This document shows, piece after piece, positions 1 to 11,015 of a stretch of DNA of 19,560 bases; within the stretch, counting starts at the first letter, position 1; each line of letters begins with the position of its first letter. Source of the stretch: CAYNWT01 sp964450955. GTDB taxonomy: Bacteria; Planctomycetota; Planctomycetia; Planctomycetales; Planctomycetaceae. The notes beneath the pieces were generated by a model. It did no database searches. It worked only from the letters and a program-made list of their open reading frames with translations, and was not told the DNA's origin. The DNA is taken from contig CAYVFI010000063.1 of the NCBI GenBank assembly GCA_964450955.1, positions 1 to 19,560 on the forward strand, read 5' to 3'. The translations under genes and the position numbers were made by a program.

Positions 1-111
1 CAGTGGTTTTCCCGCTGTCTCGCTTGCTTTTTGCGCTATCCGCAATCCGATTTCGAGCCGGTGCAGTGAAATTCTATTGAGTCGCCGGCCCGGAAAACTT
101 TGACTGGTCAT
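1..111. other. Left edge, no gene seen
   Basis: No convincing reading frame or RNA structure is visible in these first bases before the clpC terminator. The stretch may belong to the spacer of a gene outside the window. Confidence 0.5.
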
Positions 112-150
112 AAAAAAAGGGCGGAGGCAACTTTGGGTTGCGTCCGCCCT
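112..150 (-). terminator. Intrinsic terminator of clpC
   Basis: On the minus strand a 14-bp stem (arms 118-131 and 137-150, one mismatch, 5-base loop) is followed directly by a run of seven T, read as A at 112-118 on the plus strand. It begins 27 bases after the clpC stop. This is the classic Rho-independent layout. Confidence 0.85.
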
Positions 151-176
151 GGTTTGAGCCGGCTGTTGTCAGGCGA

Positions 177-2732
<2,556 letters not shown>

Positions 2733-3211
2733 TTCCTACCTCATTCTTTTCCGGACCACCAACCGTTCCTGGCCGGTGTCCGGTACTGTTGCAACCGCGT
2801 CGATGCGGCCGTGTAAGTTCACGGGAGTGTCTCTGAAGCTGCTAAAAGGGCGATACAGGCATACCCTTCCTCGGTATCGGCAAATTTAGCCGGATGCCTG
2901 CCGGAAAAGGTTATAGCAACGCTGGTTCTGAGTAGAATGACGTCGTCCGTCTCGTACGATCCACGTGACCCACAACGTTTCCAGGTTTGGAACCGGCGCA
3001 TCCGTCGCCCCCTGCCATCGCGCGTCGAATTCTAGGTCTGTGACTGTAGACTGACAAGATGATCGGGCTCCACAATCTACGTAAGCCATGGCGATTTCGG
3101 AGATTGTGGCACCAGCCAGACCCGATGAAGTCACCGAACGCGGTGGGTTGGGCCCGTCAGCAATGGTTCTGAAAGTAAAGAACGCGTCTCTTGCAGCAGG
3201 CGGATTCACCT
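2733..3211. other. Divergent intergenic region between clpC and the thiamin fusion gene
   Basis: This 479-bp gap must hold the promoters of both flanking genes. I see the clpC ribosome site at 2735-2742 and short inverted repeats (CGATAC at 2851-2856 with GTATCG at 2874-2879; CCGTG/CACGG near 2812-2826). I do not see a TPP riboswitch (no CUGAGA or ACCUGA-type core), nor HrcA/CIRCE or CtsR-type operators. Short open frames here look non-coding. Confidence 0.5.
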
Positions 3212-4786
3212 ATGGCATTCTCAGCGTCAATCACCCCGGGAGCTCAGCGAAGTTTGGAGCGGGCAACACAACTGGCTGTATCTGACGGAGCCGATCGAAT
3301 CGACACCCGCCATATGTTGTGGGCTTTGTGGCTGGAAGAAGGCCATGCGGCCGCGCTACTGGAAGCGCTGGGGGTTCGCCGTGACCAATTGGAACTGACC
3401 ATCGTCGTGGACACTGACAGCAGCGTCGCCCTGGACGCTGAAAGCATGTCTGAGGGCATCATTCAGGAAGCAAGACAGTTTGTGCGTCTGTTTGAACAAA
3501 GCGGAGAACTGACCAGCGAACACTTGCTGTTGGCTCTCACCTGCCAGTCTGAGACCGAACTCGGGAAGCTGGGCATCACTCGCGAGCGGCTTGTGGAACT
3601 CATTTATCCGGATCGCGACACCACCAGCCTGCCGGTGGCTCCGGAGTATCAATTGTCTGATGCGGCTCCTCAGCCGGATTCCGACCGTGGGGTTCAACCG
3701 ATTGTTTCTGCAGACAAGCCGCCGTCACTTAAACCTACGTTGGACGAACCAATACAGGCTTACCGAGCCATCGATGCCGCGGCAAATCGGGCTCGAGAAG
3801 GGCTGCGTGTGGTTGAGGACTATGTCCGGTTCGGGCTGAACGATCGGATTCTGATCGGAGAACTCAAATCCTGTCGACACAACCTGGCGGAAGCTTTGAA
3901 CCAGCTTGATCCGACGCAGTTGATACGCAGTCGCGATACTGTGGGCGATCAGGGAACCACCGTCACCACATCGCACGAGTACACGCGGGGTTCGCTGGAA
4001 TCGATCGCCATTGCCAACATGAAACGTGTTCAGGAAGCGATGCGAACCCTGGAGGAGTTTCTGAAGTATGTCGACACCAGCGGAATCGCGTCTGCAAGAA
4101 TCGAACAAACGCGCTACCGTAGCTACACACTTGAAAAGGCCCTGGCAACAACAATTGCAGCCAACCAAACCTTCGCCGGTCGGGTTTTATACATGCTGGT
4201 TACGGAATCGCTCTGCCGTCAACCGTGGAAAGATGTCGTGCTTGAAGCACTGGCATCGGGTGTCAATGTTGTGCAGTTACGCGAAAAGTCTCTATCCGAC
4301 GCAGAGATTATCGAACGCGGCCATTGGCTGCGCCGCGAGACATCAAATGCGGGGGCCTTGTTGATCATGAATGATCGACCTGATCTGGCAGTCGCAGTCA
4401 GCGCCGATGGCGTGCATGTTGGTCAGGAAGAAATGTCGGTCAACGAAGCGCGGCAGATTCTCGGGCCCGCCGCATTGGTTGGCGTTTCGACCCATAATCT
4501 GGATCAGGCCCGAAACGCGGTTCTGGACGGAGCCGACTATTTGGGCGTTGGCCCTGTGTTCCAAACCAAGACGAAGCGCTTCCAGGAATACGCAGGGACG
4601 GCGTACGTTGCTGAGGTCGCCAGCCACACCAGCTTGCCATGGTTCGCGATTGGCGGCATCGGCCCAGCCAACCTGAAAGAAGCCATCTTGGCCGGAGCAA
4701 GCCGCATTGCCGTAAGCGGGACGATTTGCGGGGCGCACGACGTCAAAAAAGAAACAAAACAGATGGCACAACGACTTCTTAAGTGA
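3212..4786 (+). CDS. thiE: Clp_N-like domain fused to ThiD2 and thiamin phosphate synthase ThiE
   Basis: This protein should make thiamin phosphate from HMP pyrophosphate and thiazole phosphate (ThiE). ThiD2 would first phosphorylate HMP-P, as established for ThiD2 proteins, which often occur fused to ThiE. Numbering from the ATG at 3212 gives 524 residues. Residues about 5-132 form two helical repeats resembling Clp_N (TSEHLLLAL is typical). Residues 133-178 are a Pro-rich linker. Residues about 180-313 carry the ThiD2 signature (AANRAREGLRVVEDYVRFG). Residues about 322-520 are the ThiE barrel, with QLREK, MNDRPDLA, GVSTH, GVGPVFQTKTK and GGIG in order. The ATG is preferred to an upstream in-frame TTG (3191) because the Clp_N-like repeat starts right after it and a weak AGGCGG lies upstream. 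It is transcribed away from clpC, the other Clp_N gene. The ThiD2-ThiE call is firm; the role of the N-terminal domain is unknown. Confidence 0.93.
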   Translation: MAFSASITPGAQRSLERATQLAVSDGADRIDTRHMLWALWLEEGHAAALLEALGVRRDQLELTIVVDTDSSVALDAESMSEGIIQEARQFVRLFEQSGELTSEHLLLALTCQSETELGKLGITRERLVELIYPDRDTTSLPVAPEYQLSDAAPQPDSDRGVQPIVSADKPPSLKPTLDEPIQAYRAIDAAANRAREGLRVVEDYVRFGLNDRILIGELKSCRHNLAEALNQLDPTQLIRSRDTVGDQGTTVTTSHEYTRGSLESIAIANMKRVQEAMRTLEEFLKYVDTSGIASARIEQTRYRSYTLEKALATTIAANQTFAGRVLYMLVTESLCRQPWKDVVLEALASGVNVVQLREKSLSDAEIIERGHWLRRETSNAGALLIMNDRPDLAVAVSADGVHVGQEEMSVNEARQILGPAALVGVSTHNLDQARNAVLDGADYLGVGPVFQTKTKRFQEYAGTAYVAEVASHTSLPWFAIGGIGPANLKEAILAGASRIAVSGTICGAHDVKKETKQMAQRLLK

Positions 4787-4803
4787 TGTGTGAATCCAAC
4801 CCG

Positions 4804-4815
4804 TCGTAATTACGA
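4804..4815. repeat. 12-bp perfect palindrome
   Basis: TCGTAATTACGA lies just after the thiE stop and upstream of the next gene. It has the size and symmetry of a dimeric repressor site, but no regulator can be assigned. Confidence 0.3.
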
Positions 4816-4880
4816 ACGCATTGCCACGGTTTCATCATGTGTAACCGAAATTCGTAAACTGATTACTTCCAATCGGCATG

Positions 4881-4886
4881 TATACT
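4881..4886 (+). promoter_or_regulatory. Candidate -10 box of the secretin-domain gene
   Basis: TATACT matches the sigma-70 -10 consensus at five of six bases and lies about 95 bases before the chosen ATG at 4980. No good -35 element is seen at the right distance. If real, it argues against translation from the in-frame ATG at 4878. Confidence 0.3.
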
Positions 4887-4979
4887 GAAATCACCCCTGC
4901 TTCTTGCTTGCCCTTGCCGGTAGGTTTGTATCACAATGTCTGCTTGTTCACTAGGCGTTCACCTTCTGGAAAATCATCT

Positions 4980-7880
4980 ATGTCCACACGATGCATAAGC
5001 GTAATTGTCCTACCGCTTTTGTTGTCGCTTCCACTGCCGGCCCTCGCGCAGCGGGTCTTCACGGCTGGGGAATTTCAGGAGCCTAAGAGCCAGGGCGTCA
5101 CTCTTGGGCAAGAGCTGAATCTGCAAAAACAGGCGCTTGCCAGTAACCAAAGCGGCCAGGAGGCAGCCAAACAGGTGCCCGCTGCTGCGGCGGCTCAGGC
5201 AGCCGCAGCCGACAAAGTAAAGCCCGCCGACAAGAAAGCTGCGGACTCGAAGACAGCGGACAAGAAGGGTTCAGACAAAAACAGGAAAGCGGAGCCTCCC
5301 AAGACAATTAAGCGTCCGCAGAAGTTTGACGGCGAAGCTGATCCTAAAGAGCTCGAACTCAAGCCCAACGCTGAGGGTCGCCTGAGATTCAACTTCACGG
5401 GACAGCCCTGGCCTGGTGTTCTCCAGTGGTTGGCAGATACGTCCAAACTGTCGCTGCAATGGGAAGAACTGCCTGGCGGATTCCTCACGCTGATTACGCA
5501 ACGGGCCTACACCGTTGATGAAGCGCGTGACCTTATCAACAAGCAGTTGCTGGCTCGTGGATACACGATGCTATTGGACGGCGAACTGCTTTACGTTGTT
5601 CCGATCGCCAAAATTAACAAGGCAATGATTCCAAGAGTCCTGCCGAAGCAACTTGCTGACCGCCAGCCACATGAATTCGTACGTTGCTCTTTTCGCCTGG
5701 ACTGGCTGGTCGCTGGCGACGCGGTAACCGAACTCAAACCGATGCTAAGCGAACACGGGAAGCTGCAGCAACTTGCCAGCACCAACCGCATTGAAGCCTT
5801 CGACATCGTTCGCAATCTGCGAGCCATTAATCAGCTGATCGAAGAAGAACAATCAGACCAGGTCGAAGAAGGTCTGGTACGTCAGTTTGTCATCAAGCAC
5901 CGCCGCGCTGAAGAAGTGATGCGGTTGGTCCAGCGACTCATGGGCATCAACCCGGATAACCCGGCCCAGCCAATGAGTTCTGCGCAGATGAAGCAGATTC
6001 AAAAAGCCATCGCCGCCGCGCAGAAAGCTGCGAAAGGCACCGTAGCTCGGCAGCCTGTGCCCACAGTGATGGTTCTGAATCAGCCTGAAAACAGCATCCT
6101 GGTTACCGCCGAACCAGACAAGATGAAGCAAATCGAACAGGCGATTCTGCAACTGGACGTGCCAAAGAAAAACGGAGCCCTGCTGGGCAATATGGCGAGG
6201 ATGAAAATTTATCGCTTGAATACTTACGACCCGGCGCCGCTGGTGAAGCTGCTTGAGGATCTGGGCGAACTTGATCCACAAACACAGCTCACGGTCGACA
6301 AAGAGAACAAGTCGATCATGGCATACGCATCGCTGGCTGATCACCTGCTGATCGGGAAACTGATTGAAAAAGTAGACGGCTTGAATCGCACATTCTCAGT
6401 CATCCAACTGCAGAAACGGGATGCTGAAGAAGTTGCCGGTACCGTGAAGAAGATGATGGGCGTCGAAGAAGACGATAACAATAACGACTATTACTACTAT
6501 CGAAGTCGCTCCAGTAAAGATGAAGACAAGTTTATGGTTGAAGCGGATGTCGAAAAGAACCAGCTTCTACTAAAAGCGAATCCGACTGAACTGACTGAGA
6601 TTAAGAACCTGCTGAGAAAGCTTGGCGAAGATCCGGATCAAATTATCGCAAGACCACGAAAGGGTGACCGGATTCGAGTCTACGATATCCCAGCAAAGAA
6701 CGCGGAAGAGGTTCTTGAACGACTTCGCAAATTGTGGCCGCTGGACAACAAGCTGGAAATTGATATCCAGGATACGAAGCCCGCTTCGGCACCAGCATCG
6801 ACGGCCCGCAAGACGACTCGACTGGAATCAAAACCACGCTACCAACACACCGTTGCACGACCGGTTCAGCAGGAAGATCCGGTCGCAAGATTCTTCAACG
6901 GTGCGGACGGAGACGACCAGCCACCAACGCCATCCCGGTCGCAGGGGCCGGCGCCAGTGCGCATCAGTATCCGCAACGGTCAACTTATCGTGACATCCGA
7001 CGACCCAGTCGCATTGCAGGAGGTCAACAATCTGCTGGAACAACTACTGCCGGCTCAATTGGCTCCTGCTGAGGACTACAAAATCTACACGATGCAGCAT
7101 GTCTCGCCATTCTGGATGGCTGGAACGCTGGAAGACTTCTTCGACATCGATACCGGCGGGTTCTTCTACTACGGACCACCAAAGAAAGACAAAGCCAGCC
7201 TGGGCAAGAAGAAAGAAATGCGGTTCGTCACAGACAGCTACACCAAGACGCTTGTCGTGCTAAACGCAACTTTGGAACAGCACGCGACCATTCAGGAGCT
7301 CATCGACCGTATGGACCAGCCTGAACAAACCGAAGCGCGGCTGGTACGAGTGACCCAGATCTTTCAGATCAAGCACTCACAGGCGACTGCGATCCAAAAC
7401 GTCATCAAGGAAGTCTACCGTGACCTTCTTAGCGGTAACGACAAGGCATTGCAGGAAGGCAGTGGCGAAGAGGGCGGCAAGAAGAAAGGTGGCGGCACAG
7501 CTCCTCAATTCTTCGGCAGCAGTTCAGCGACCTACCTGACAGAAGACGAAGACGAAAAGGTTAAGTTCACCGGCCAGCTATCAGTGAGTGCCGACCCGCT
7601 GTCCAACACGCTGACAGTTTCGGGAACCGCGTCGCTTGTCAAAGACATCGGAGAAAAGATTGAGATCCTGGACGTAGCCGCCAAGCCTGCGTCGAACATG
7701 CGAGTCGTCCCGGTCAGCAAAAACATTACTCCCGCCCAATGGCAACGGCTCGAAAAACTCATCAGCCCACAGGCTCAGCCTCAGCAGCAGCAAAATGGCA
7801 AGAACCCACAACAGGGCGGCCAACAGCAACAACAAAGGCAGCAGCCAAACAGCCAGGGGCGACGCGGTCGCAACAGGTAG
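4980..7880 (+). CDS. Exported protein with repeated secretin N-domains and no pore domain
   Basis: From the ATG at 4980 the protein has 966 residues. A signal peptide (1-23, ending PALA before QR) is followed by an Ala/Lys-rich segment (about 60-115) and an N0/STN-like domain (about 135-210). About seven NolW or secretin_N1-like units then follow (near 233-290, 299-395, 409-467, 472-550, 565-690, 700-780, 790-900). Each pairs an 'I-hydrophobic-x-L-(6)-A-x-x-h' half with a 'N-x-h-h-h-x-A' half. A Gln-rich tail ends in RGRNR. Secretins of type II secretion carry N0-N3 followed by a beta-barrel domain; here no barrel domain is visible. The likely place is the periplasm, and the role is unknown, possibly a scaffold or partner of a secretion or pilus machine. 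An upstream ATG (4878) would put 34 uncharged-start residues before the signal peptide, so I reject it. No secretion genes are adjacent. Confidence 0.85.
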   Translation: MSTRCISVIVLPLLLSLPLPALAQRVFTAGEFQEPKSQGVTLGQELNLQKQALASNQSGQEAAKQVPAAAAAQAAAADKVKPADKKAADSKTADKKGSDKNRKAEPPKTIKRPQKFDGEADPKELELKPNAEGRLRFNFTGQPWPGVLQWLADTSKLSLQWEELPGGFLTLITQRAYTVDEARDLINKQLLARGYTMLLDGELLYVVPIAKINKAMIPRVLPKQLADRQPHEFVRCSFRLDWLVAGDAVTELKPMLSEHGKLQQLASTNRIEAFDIVRNLRAINQLIEEEQSDQVEEGLVRQFVIKHRRAEEVMRLVQRLMGINPDNPAQPMSSAQMKQIQKAIAAAQKAAKGTVARQPVPTVMVLNQPENSILVTAEPDKMKQIEQAILQLDVPKKNGALLGNMARMKIYRLNTYDPAPLVKLLEDLGELDPQTQLTVDKENKSIMAYASLADHLLIGKLIEKVDGLNRTFSVIQLQKRDAEEVAGTVKKMMGVEEDDNNNDYYYYRSRSSKDEDKFMVEADVEKNQLLLKANPTELTEIKNLLRKLGEDPDQIIARPRKGDRIRVYDIPAKNAEEVLERLRKLWPLDNKLEIDIQDTKPASAPASTARKTTRLESKPRYQHTVARPVQQEDPVARFFNGADGDDQPPTPSRSQGPAPVRISIRNGQLIVTSDDPVALQEVNNLLEQLLPAQLAPAEDYKIYTMQHVSPFWMAGTLEDFFDIDTGGFFYYGPPKKDKASLGKKKEMRFVTDSYTKTLVVLNATLEQHATIQELIDRMDQPEQTEARLVRVTQIFQIKHSQATAIQNVIKEVYRDLLSGNDKALQEGSGEEGGKKKGGGTAPQFFGSSSATYLTEDEDEKVKFTGQLSVSADPLSNTLTVSGTASLVKDIGEKIEILDVAAKPASNMRVVPVSKNITPAQWQRLEKLISPQAQPQQQQNGKNPQQGGQQQQQRQQPNSQGRRGRNR

Positions 7881-7911
7881 GTGACAGCGGCCGGCCATCG
7901 ATAGATTCGAA

Positions 7912-7934
7912 GAACTCGCATCGGGTGCGAGTTC
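7912..7934. terminator. Hairpin between convergent genes
   Basis: A perfect 9-bp inverted repeat (GAACTCGCA / TGCGAGTTC, 5-base loop) lies between the stop of the secretin-domain gene (7880) and that of leuS (7963). It has no T-run on either strand, so it may be a weak bidirectional terminator or an mRNA 3' end stabiliser. Confidence 0.5.
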
Positions 7935-7962
7935 CTGGCCTTCACCACCCGGACGCCGCCCG

Positions 7963-10776
7963 CTATCCCTTCACCACGAAGTTCACCATCCGGCCGGGAA
8001 CGACGATAACCTTCACCACGTTCTTGCCTTCCAGTTGACCTTTGATGGCTCCATCTGCCTCGGCTGCAGCCTGAATCGTATCCTTGTCAGCTTTGGCGGG
8101 GACTTTGATTTTCGCTTTCAGCTTGCCGTTGACCTGGACGGGAATCTCAACCTCGTCCTCGACCAGATACTTCTCGTCGTGAGTCGGCCATGACTCGTAG
8201 GCAAGCGTCTTGCCGTGCCCCAAAATTTCCCACATCTCTTCAGCGATGTGAGGAGCGAACGGGCTGAGCAACAGCACGAACGGTTCGATAACGCTACGCG
8301 GCCGGACTTCGTTTTGGCCGATCGCGTTAACGAACTCCATCATGCGGCTAATGGCAGTGTTGAAGCTCAGCTTTTCGATGTCGTTGGTGACAGCTTTGAT
8401 GGTCTTATGCAGAACCTTCAACTGATCTTCGGTTGGATCGGCATCCTGAACAGCCGGGTTCAACGTTGGATCTTCCGCGCGTTCGTCGGTGATCATTCGC
8501 CAGGCTCGACCGAGGAACCTGTAGACACCTTCGACGCCCGCCATTTGCCACGGCTTCACTTGTTCCAGCGGGCCCATGAACATCTCGTACAACCGCAACG
8601 CATCCGCGCCGTAGTCTTTGACGACGTCGTCAGGGTTGATGACGTTGCCGCGCGACTTGGACATCTTTTCGGCTTTGCCGGTTTCCGGATCGGGTTCGCC
8701 CAGAATCATTCCCTGGTTTACCAGTCGGTGGAACGGTTCCGGCATGCTCACGTGGCCGCGGTCGAACAGAACCTTGTGCCAGAACCGCGCGTACAACAGG
8801 TGCAGCACCGCGTGTTCGGCTCCACCGATGTAGAGATCGACCGGCATCCAGTACTTCTCTTTCGCCGGATCGATGAATGCGGTGTCGTTCTTCGGATCGA
8901 TGAAGCGAATGAAGTACCAGCAGCTTCCCGCCCACTGCGGCATGCTGTTGGTTTCTCGCTTCAGACGGACGCCGTCTTCGGTCTTGTACAACCAGTCGTC
9001 GCCGGCTTTGGCCAACATCGGATCGGGCGAACCGCTTGGCTTGAAGTCATCCATGTGCGGGTGCGGAACCGGCAATGACTCGACGGGTTCCGTTCGCATC
9101 AAACCGGTCGGGTTGCCTTCGTCGTCCAGTTCGTGCCAGATGGGGAACGGTTCGCCCCAGTAACGCTGACGGCTGAACAACCAGTCGCGCAGCTTGTAGT
9201 TGACGGCGGCGTTTCCGAGGCCGTTTTCGGTCAGCAACTCGGCGATTTGAGCCTTGAAATCGTCGGTTGGTGTACCGTCGTAGTCATCAGAATTGATCGC
9301 GGTGCCCTTGCCGGAGAAAGGGGTCACTTCGACGGACTTGCCATCCCGATCGATGGTGGCGGTCGCTTCCTGTTCGTCCTTTGAATACTCATAGCCATCC
9401 GGTGGCTTGACGACTTCAGTGATCTTTAGCCCGAACTTCACAGCGAACTCGAAGTCGCGAATATCATGCGCAGGCACAGCCATGATGGCCCCGGTGCCGT
9501 AGCTGGCCAGAACGTAGTCGGCGATCCAAACGGGAACCTTCTCACCGTTCACAGGATTGACCGCGTACGAACCGGTGAAGACGCCGGTTTTTTCCTTCGC
9601 CAATTCAGTTCGGTCCAGATCGCTCTTCAACGATGCGGCTCGGCGGTACTCTTCGACAGCGGTTCGGTTTTCGTCGGTGGTCAGGCGATCGACGAACGCG
9701 TGCTCGGGAGCCAGAACCATGTACGTTGCTCCAAACAGTGTGTCCGGTCGAGTGGTGTAGACTCGGATGACATCGTCGTCCGGTTCGGTGGGGAATCCGA
9801 ACTCGGCGCGTTCGTCGATCCAATTGTCATACGCTCCAGCGAGAGCGCAGTCGTCACTCGTAGGGCCGGTTCCTACCGGCCGATCCTCCCCATTACCTTC
9901 CGACGGCCGGTGGGAACCGGCCCTACCGATGAAGAAATCGACTTCGGCACCTGTGCTTCTTCCGATCCAGTTGCGTTGCAGCAACTTAATCGACTCAGGC
10001 CAGTTCAACTCGTCCAGTTCGTCGCCCAGGCGATCGGCATACGCGGTGATGCGCAACATCCATTGCTGCAGAGGCAAACGTTCGACCGGGTGACCACCGA
10101 CTTCGCTCTTGCCGTCGATGACTTCTTCGTTGGCCAACACGGTTCCCAGATTCGGACACCAGTTCACGGGAGCGTGTGAGATGTACGCCAGACGGTTCTT
10201 GTCCTGATAGCGGCGGACAGCTTCTTCGCCTGCGGACTGCACTTCGTCGGGAATCGGCAGTTCAGATATCGGTCGGCCTTTGCCTGTTCGCTTCACTCCG
10301 TCGGGCCCGGTCCATTCGTGTTCGGCGTCGTACCATGTATCGAACAGTTCCAGAAAGATCCACTGAGTCCACCGGTAGTAGTCCGGGTCGGTGGTGGCGA
10401 TCTCGCGGCTCCAGTCGTAGCTGAAGCCCAGCATCTTCAACTGGGTTCGGAACGTGTCGATGTTCTTCGCTGTCGTCTCGCGGGGGTGCGTTCCCGTTTT
10501 GACCGCGTGTTCTTCTGCGGGCAGGCCGAACGAGTCCCAGCCCATCGGGTGCATGACCTGTTTACCCTGCATCCGAGCGAACCGGCAGGTGATGTCGGTC
10601 GCGGTGTAGCCTTCAGGGTGTCCCACGTGCAGGCCGGAACCCGACGGGTACGGGAACATGTCCAGGACGTACATCTTCTCCTTGTCCGACGGCGAATCGT
10701 CGGTGACGAAGGTGTCGTTGGCGTCCCAGTATTGTTGCCACTTGGGTTCGATGCGTGCGGCGTCGTAGCGAGGCAT
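7963..10776 (-). CDS. leuS: Leucyl-tRNA synthetase
   Basis: LeuRS charges tRNA-Leu and edits mischarged products. The 937 residues show the class Ia HIGH motif as HVGH (50-53), WDSFGLPAEEHA, the CP1 editing domain with TTRPDTLFG (starting at 341), DWLFSRQRYWGEP, the KMSKS loop (704-708), and the anticodon-binding and C-terminal domains (ending VVPGRMVNFVVKG). The ATG at 10776 starts the usual 'Y-x-x-x-x-I-E-x-K-W-Q' opening, so the start is secure although no Shine-Dalgarno is visible. Oddity: residues about 284-306, between the VDFFIG strand and the editing core, are encoded by a REPIN-like palindromic insertion (9860-9926) that keeps the frame open. Every catalytic and editing motif is intact, so the enzyme is probably active. 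Confidence 0.97.
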   Translation of the reverse strand: MPRYDAARIEPKWQQYWDANDTFVTDDSPSDKEKMYVLDMFPYPSGSGLHVGHPEGYTATDITCRFARMQGKQVMHPMGWDSFGLPAEEHAVKTGTHPRETTAKNIDTFRTQLKMLGFSYDWSREIATTDPDYYRWTQWIFLELFDTWYDAEHEWTGPDGVKRTGKGRPISELPIPDEVQSAGEEAVRRYQDKNRLAYISHAPVNWCPNLGTVLANEEVIDGKSEVGGHPVERLPLQQWMLRITAYADRLGDELDELNWPESIKLLQRNWIGRSTGAEVDFFIGRAGSHRPSEGNGEDRPVGTGPTSDDCALAGAYDNWIDERAEFGFPTEPDDDVIRVYTTRPDTLFGATYMVLAPEHAFVDRLTTDENRTAVEEYRRAASLKSDLDRTELAKEKTGVFTGSYAVNPVNGEKVPVWIADYVLASYGTGAIMAVPAHDIRDFEFAVKFGLKITEVVKPPDGYEYSKDEQEATATIDRDGKSVEVTPFSGKGTAINSDDYDGTPTDDFKAQIAELLTENGLGNAAVNYKLRDWLFSRQRYWGEPFPIWHELDDEGNPTGLMRTEPVESLPVPHPHMDDFKPSGSPDPMLAKAGDDWLYKTEDGVRLKRETNSMPQWAGSCWYFIRFIDPKNDTAFIDPAKEKYWMPVDLYIGGAEHAVLHLLYARFWHKVLFDRGHVSMPEPFHRLVNQGMILGEPDPETGKAEKMSKSRGNVINPDDVVKDYGADALRLYEMFMGPLEQVKPWQMAGVEGVYRFLGRAWRMITDERAEDPTLNPAVQDADPTEDQLKVLHKTIKAVTNDIEKLSFNTAISRMMEFVNAIGQNEVRPRSVIEPFVLLLSPFAPHIAEEMWEILGHGKTLAYESWPTHDEKYLVEDEVEIPVQVNGKLKAKIKVPAKADKDTIQAAAEADGAIKGQLEGKNVVKVIVVPGRMVNFVVKG
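9860..9926. repeat. REPIN-like palindromic element inside leuS
   Basis: Two 23-base arms (9860-9882 and 9904-9926) are inverted copies differing at one base, with a 21-base spacer. Each arm, read inward, starts with GTAG. GTAG is followed by a hairpin of its own, with stems GGCCGGT / ACCGGCC and a 4-base loop (TCCT in one arm, TCCC in the other). GTAG plus a short palindrome, in inverted pairs, is the known architecture of REP doublets (REPINs), which are mobilised by RAYT transposases. The assignment to that class is inference. The element is translated in frame as part of leuS. Confidence 0.85.
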
Positions 10777-11015
10777 GGTGGTTCAAGGCTGAAGGGAGAG
10801 GGCGGAAGGATGAAGAGTAACGATCTTTTAGCCGCACACTTTAGATGTGTGGGCGTTTGGTTCCAATCGCAGTGACACAGAGTATTCCCGTGTGTTCGGT
10901 TGGAACCGCGAATAAACGCGATTGGCGATGCTCGAAAAGAACAACGTAGATGCCGCCAGTCAATTGCCCGGTGAACTCGGTTCGCGAGCCGTGCAACTTT
11001 GAATAGGTCTGGATG
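10777..11015. other. Gap upstream of leuS with clustered inverted repeats
   Basis: The leuS promoter should lie here. A purine-rich tract (about 10791-10819) sits next to the start codon. Inverted repeats follow: an 8-bp stem with one bulge (10831-10839 with 10847-10854); GGTTCCAA (10859-10866) with TTGGAACC (10900-10907); and CCAATCGC (10863-10870) with GCGATTGG (10918-10925). The last two overlap and cannot form together. An open minus-strand frame of 61 codons (10841-11026) begins with TTG and crosses these repeats. I cannot support it as a gene, although its translation looks protein-like (TGGIYVVLFEHRQSRLFAVP). Confidence 0.45.

Noticed and set aside
2886..3209. Minus-strand open frame of 107 codons between clpC and the thiamin gene
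   Set aside because: It begins against the thiamin gene start, has no ribosome site and low-information composition; the region is better read as divergent promoters.
2733..3211. TPP riboswitch upstream of the thiamin gene
   Set aside because: Looked for because of the gene's role, but the conserved core sequences of the THI element are not present on the plus strand.
4878..4979. Longer N-terminus of the secretin-domain protein
   Set aside because: The first 34 codons would precede a clear signal peptide and overlap a TATACT box; the ATG at 4980 is the better start.
8215..9078. Open frame of 287 codons on the plus strand inside leuS
   Set aside because: It lies antisense to a certain gene, in a codon-biased region that keeps antisense frames open, and its translation has no recognisable domain.
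9860..9926. Frameshift or pseudogene in leuS
   Set aside because: The palindromic insertion raised the question, but the frame stays open and all motifs before and after it are intact.
10791..10819. Purine-rich tract before leuS as a ribosome site on the plus strand
   Set aside because: It contains GGAGAG-like runs, but no supported plus-strand gene follows and leuS is on the other strand.
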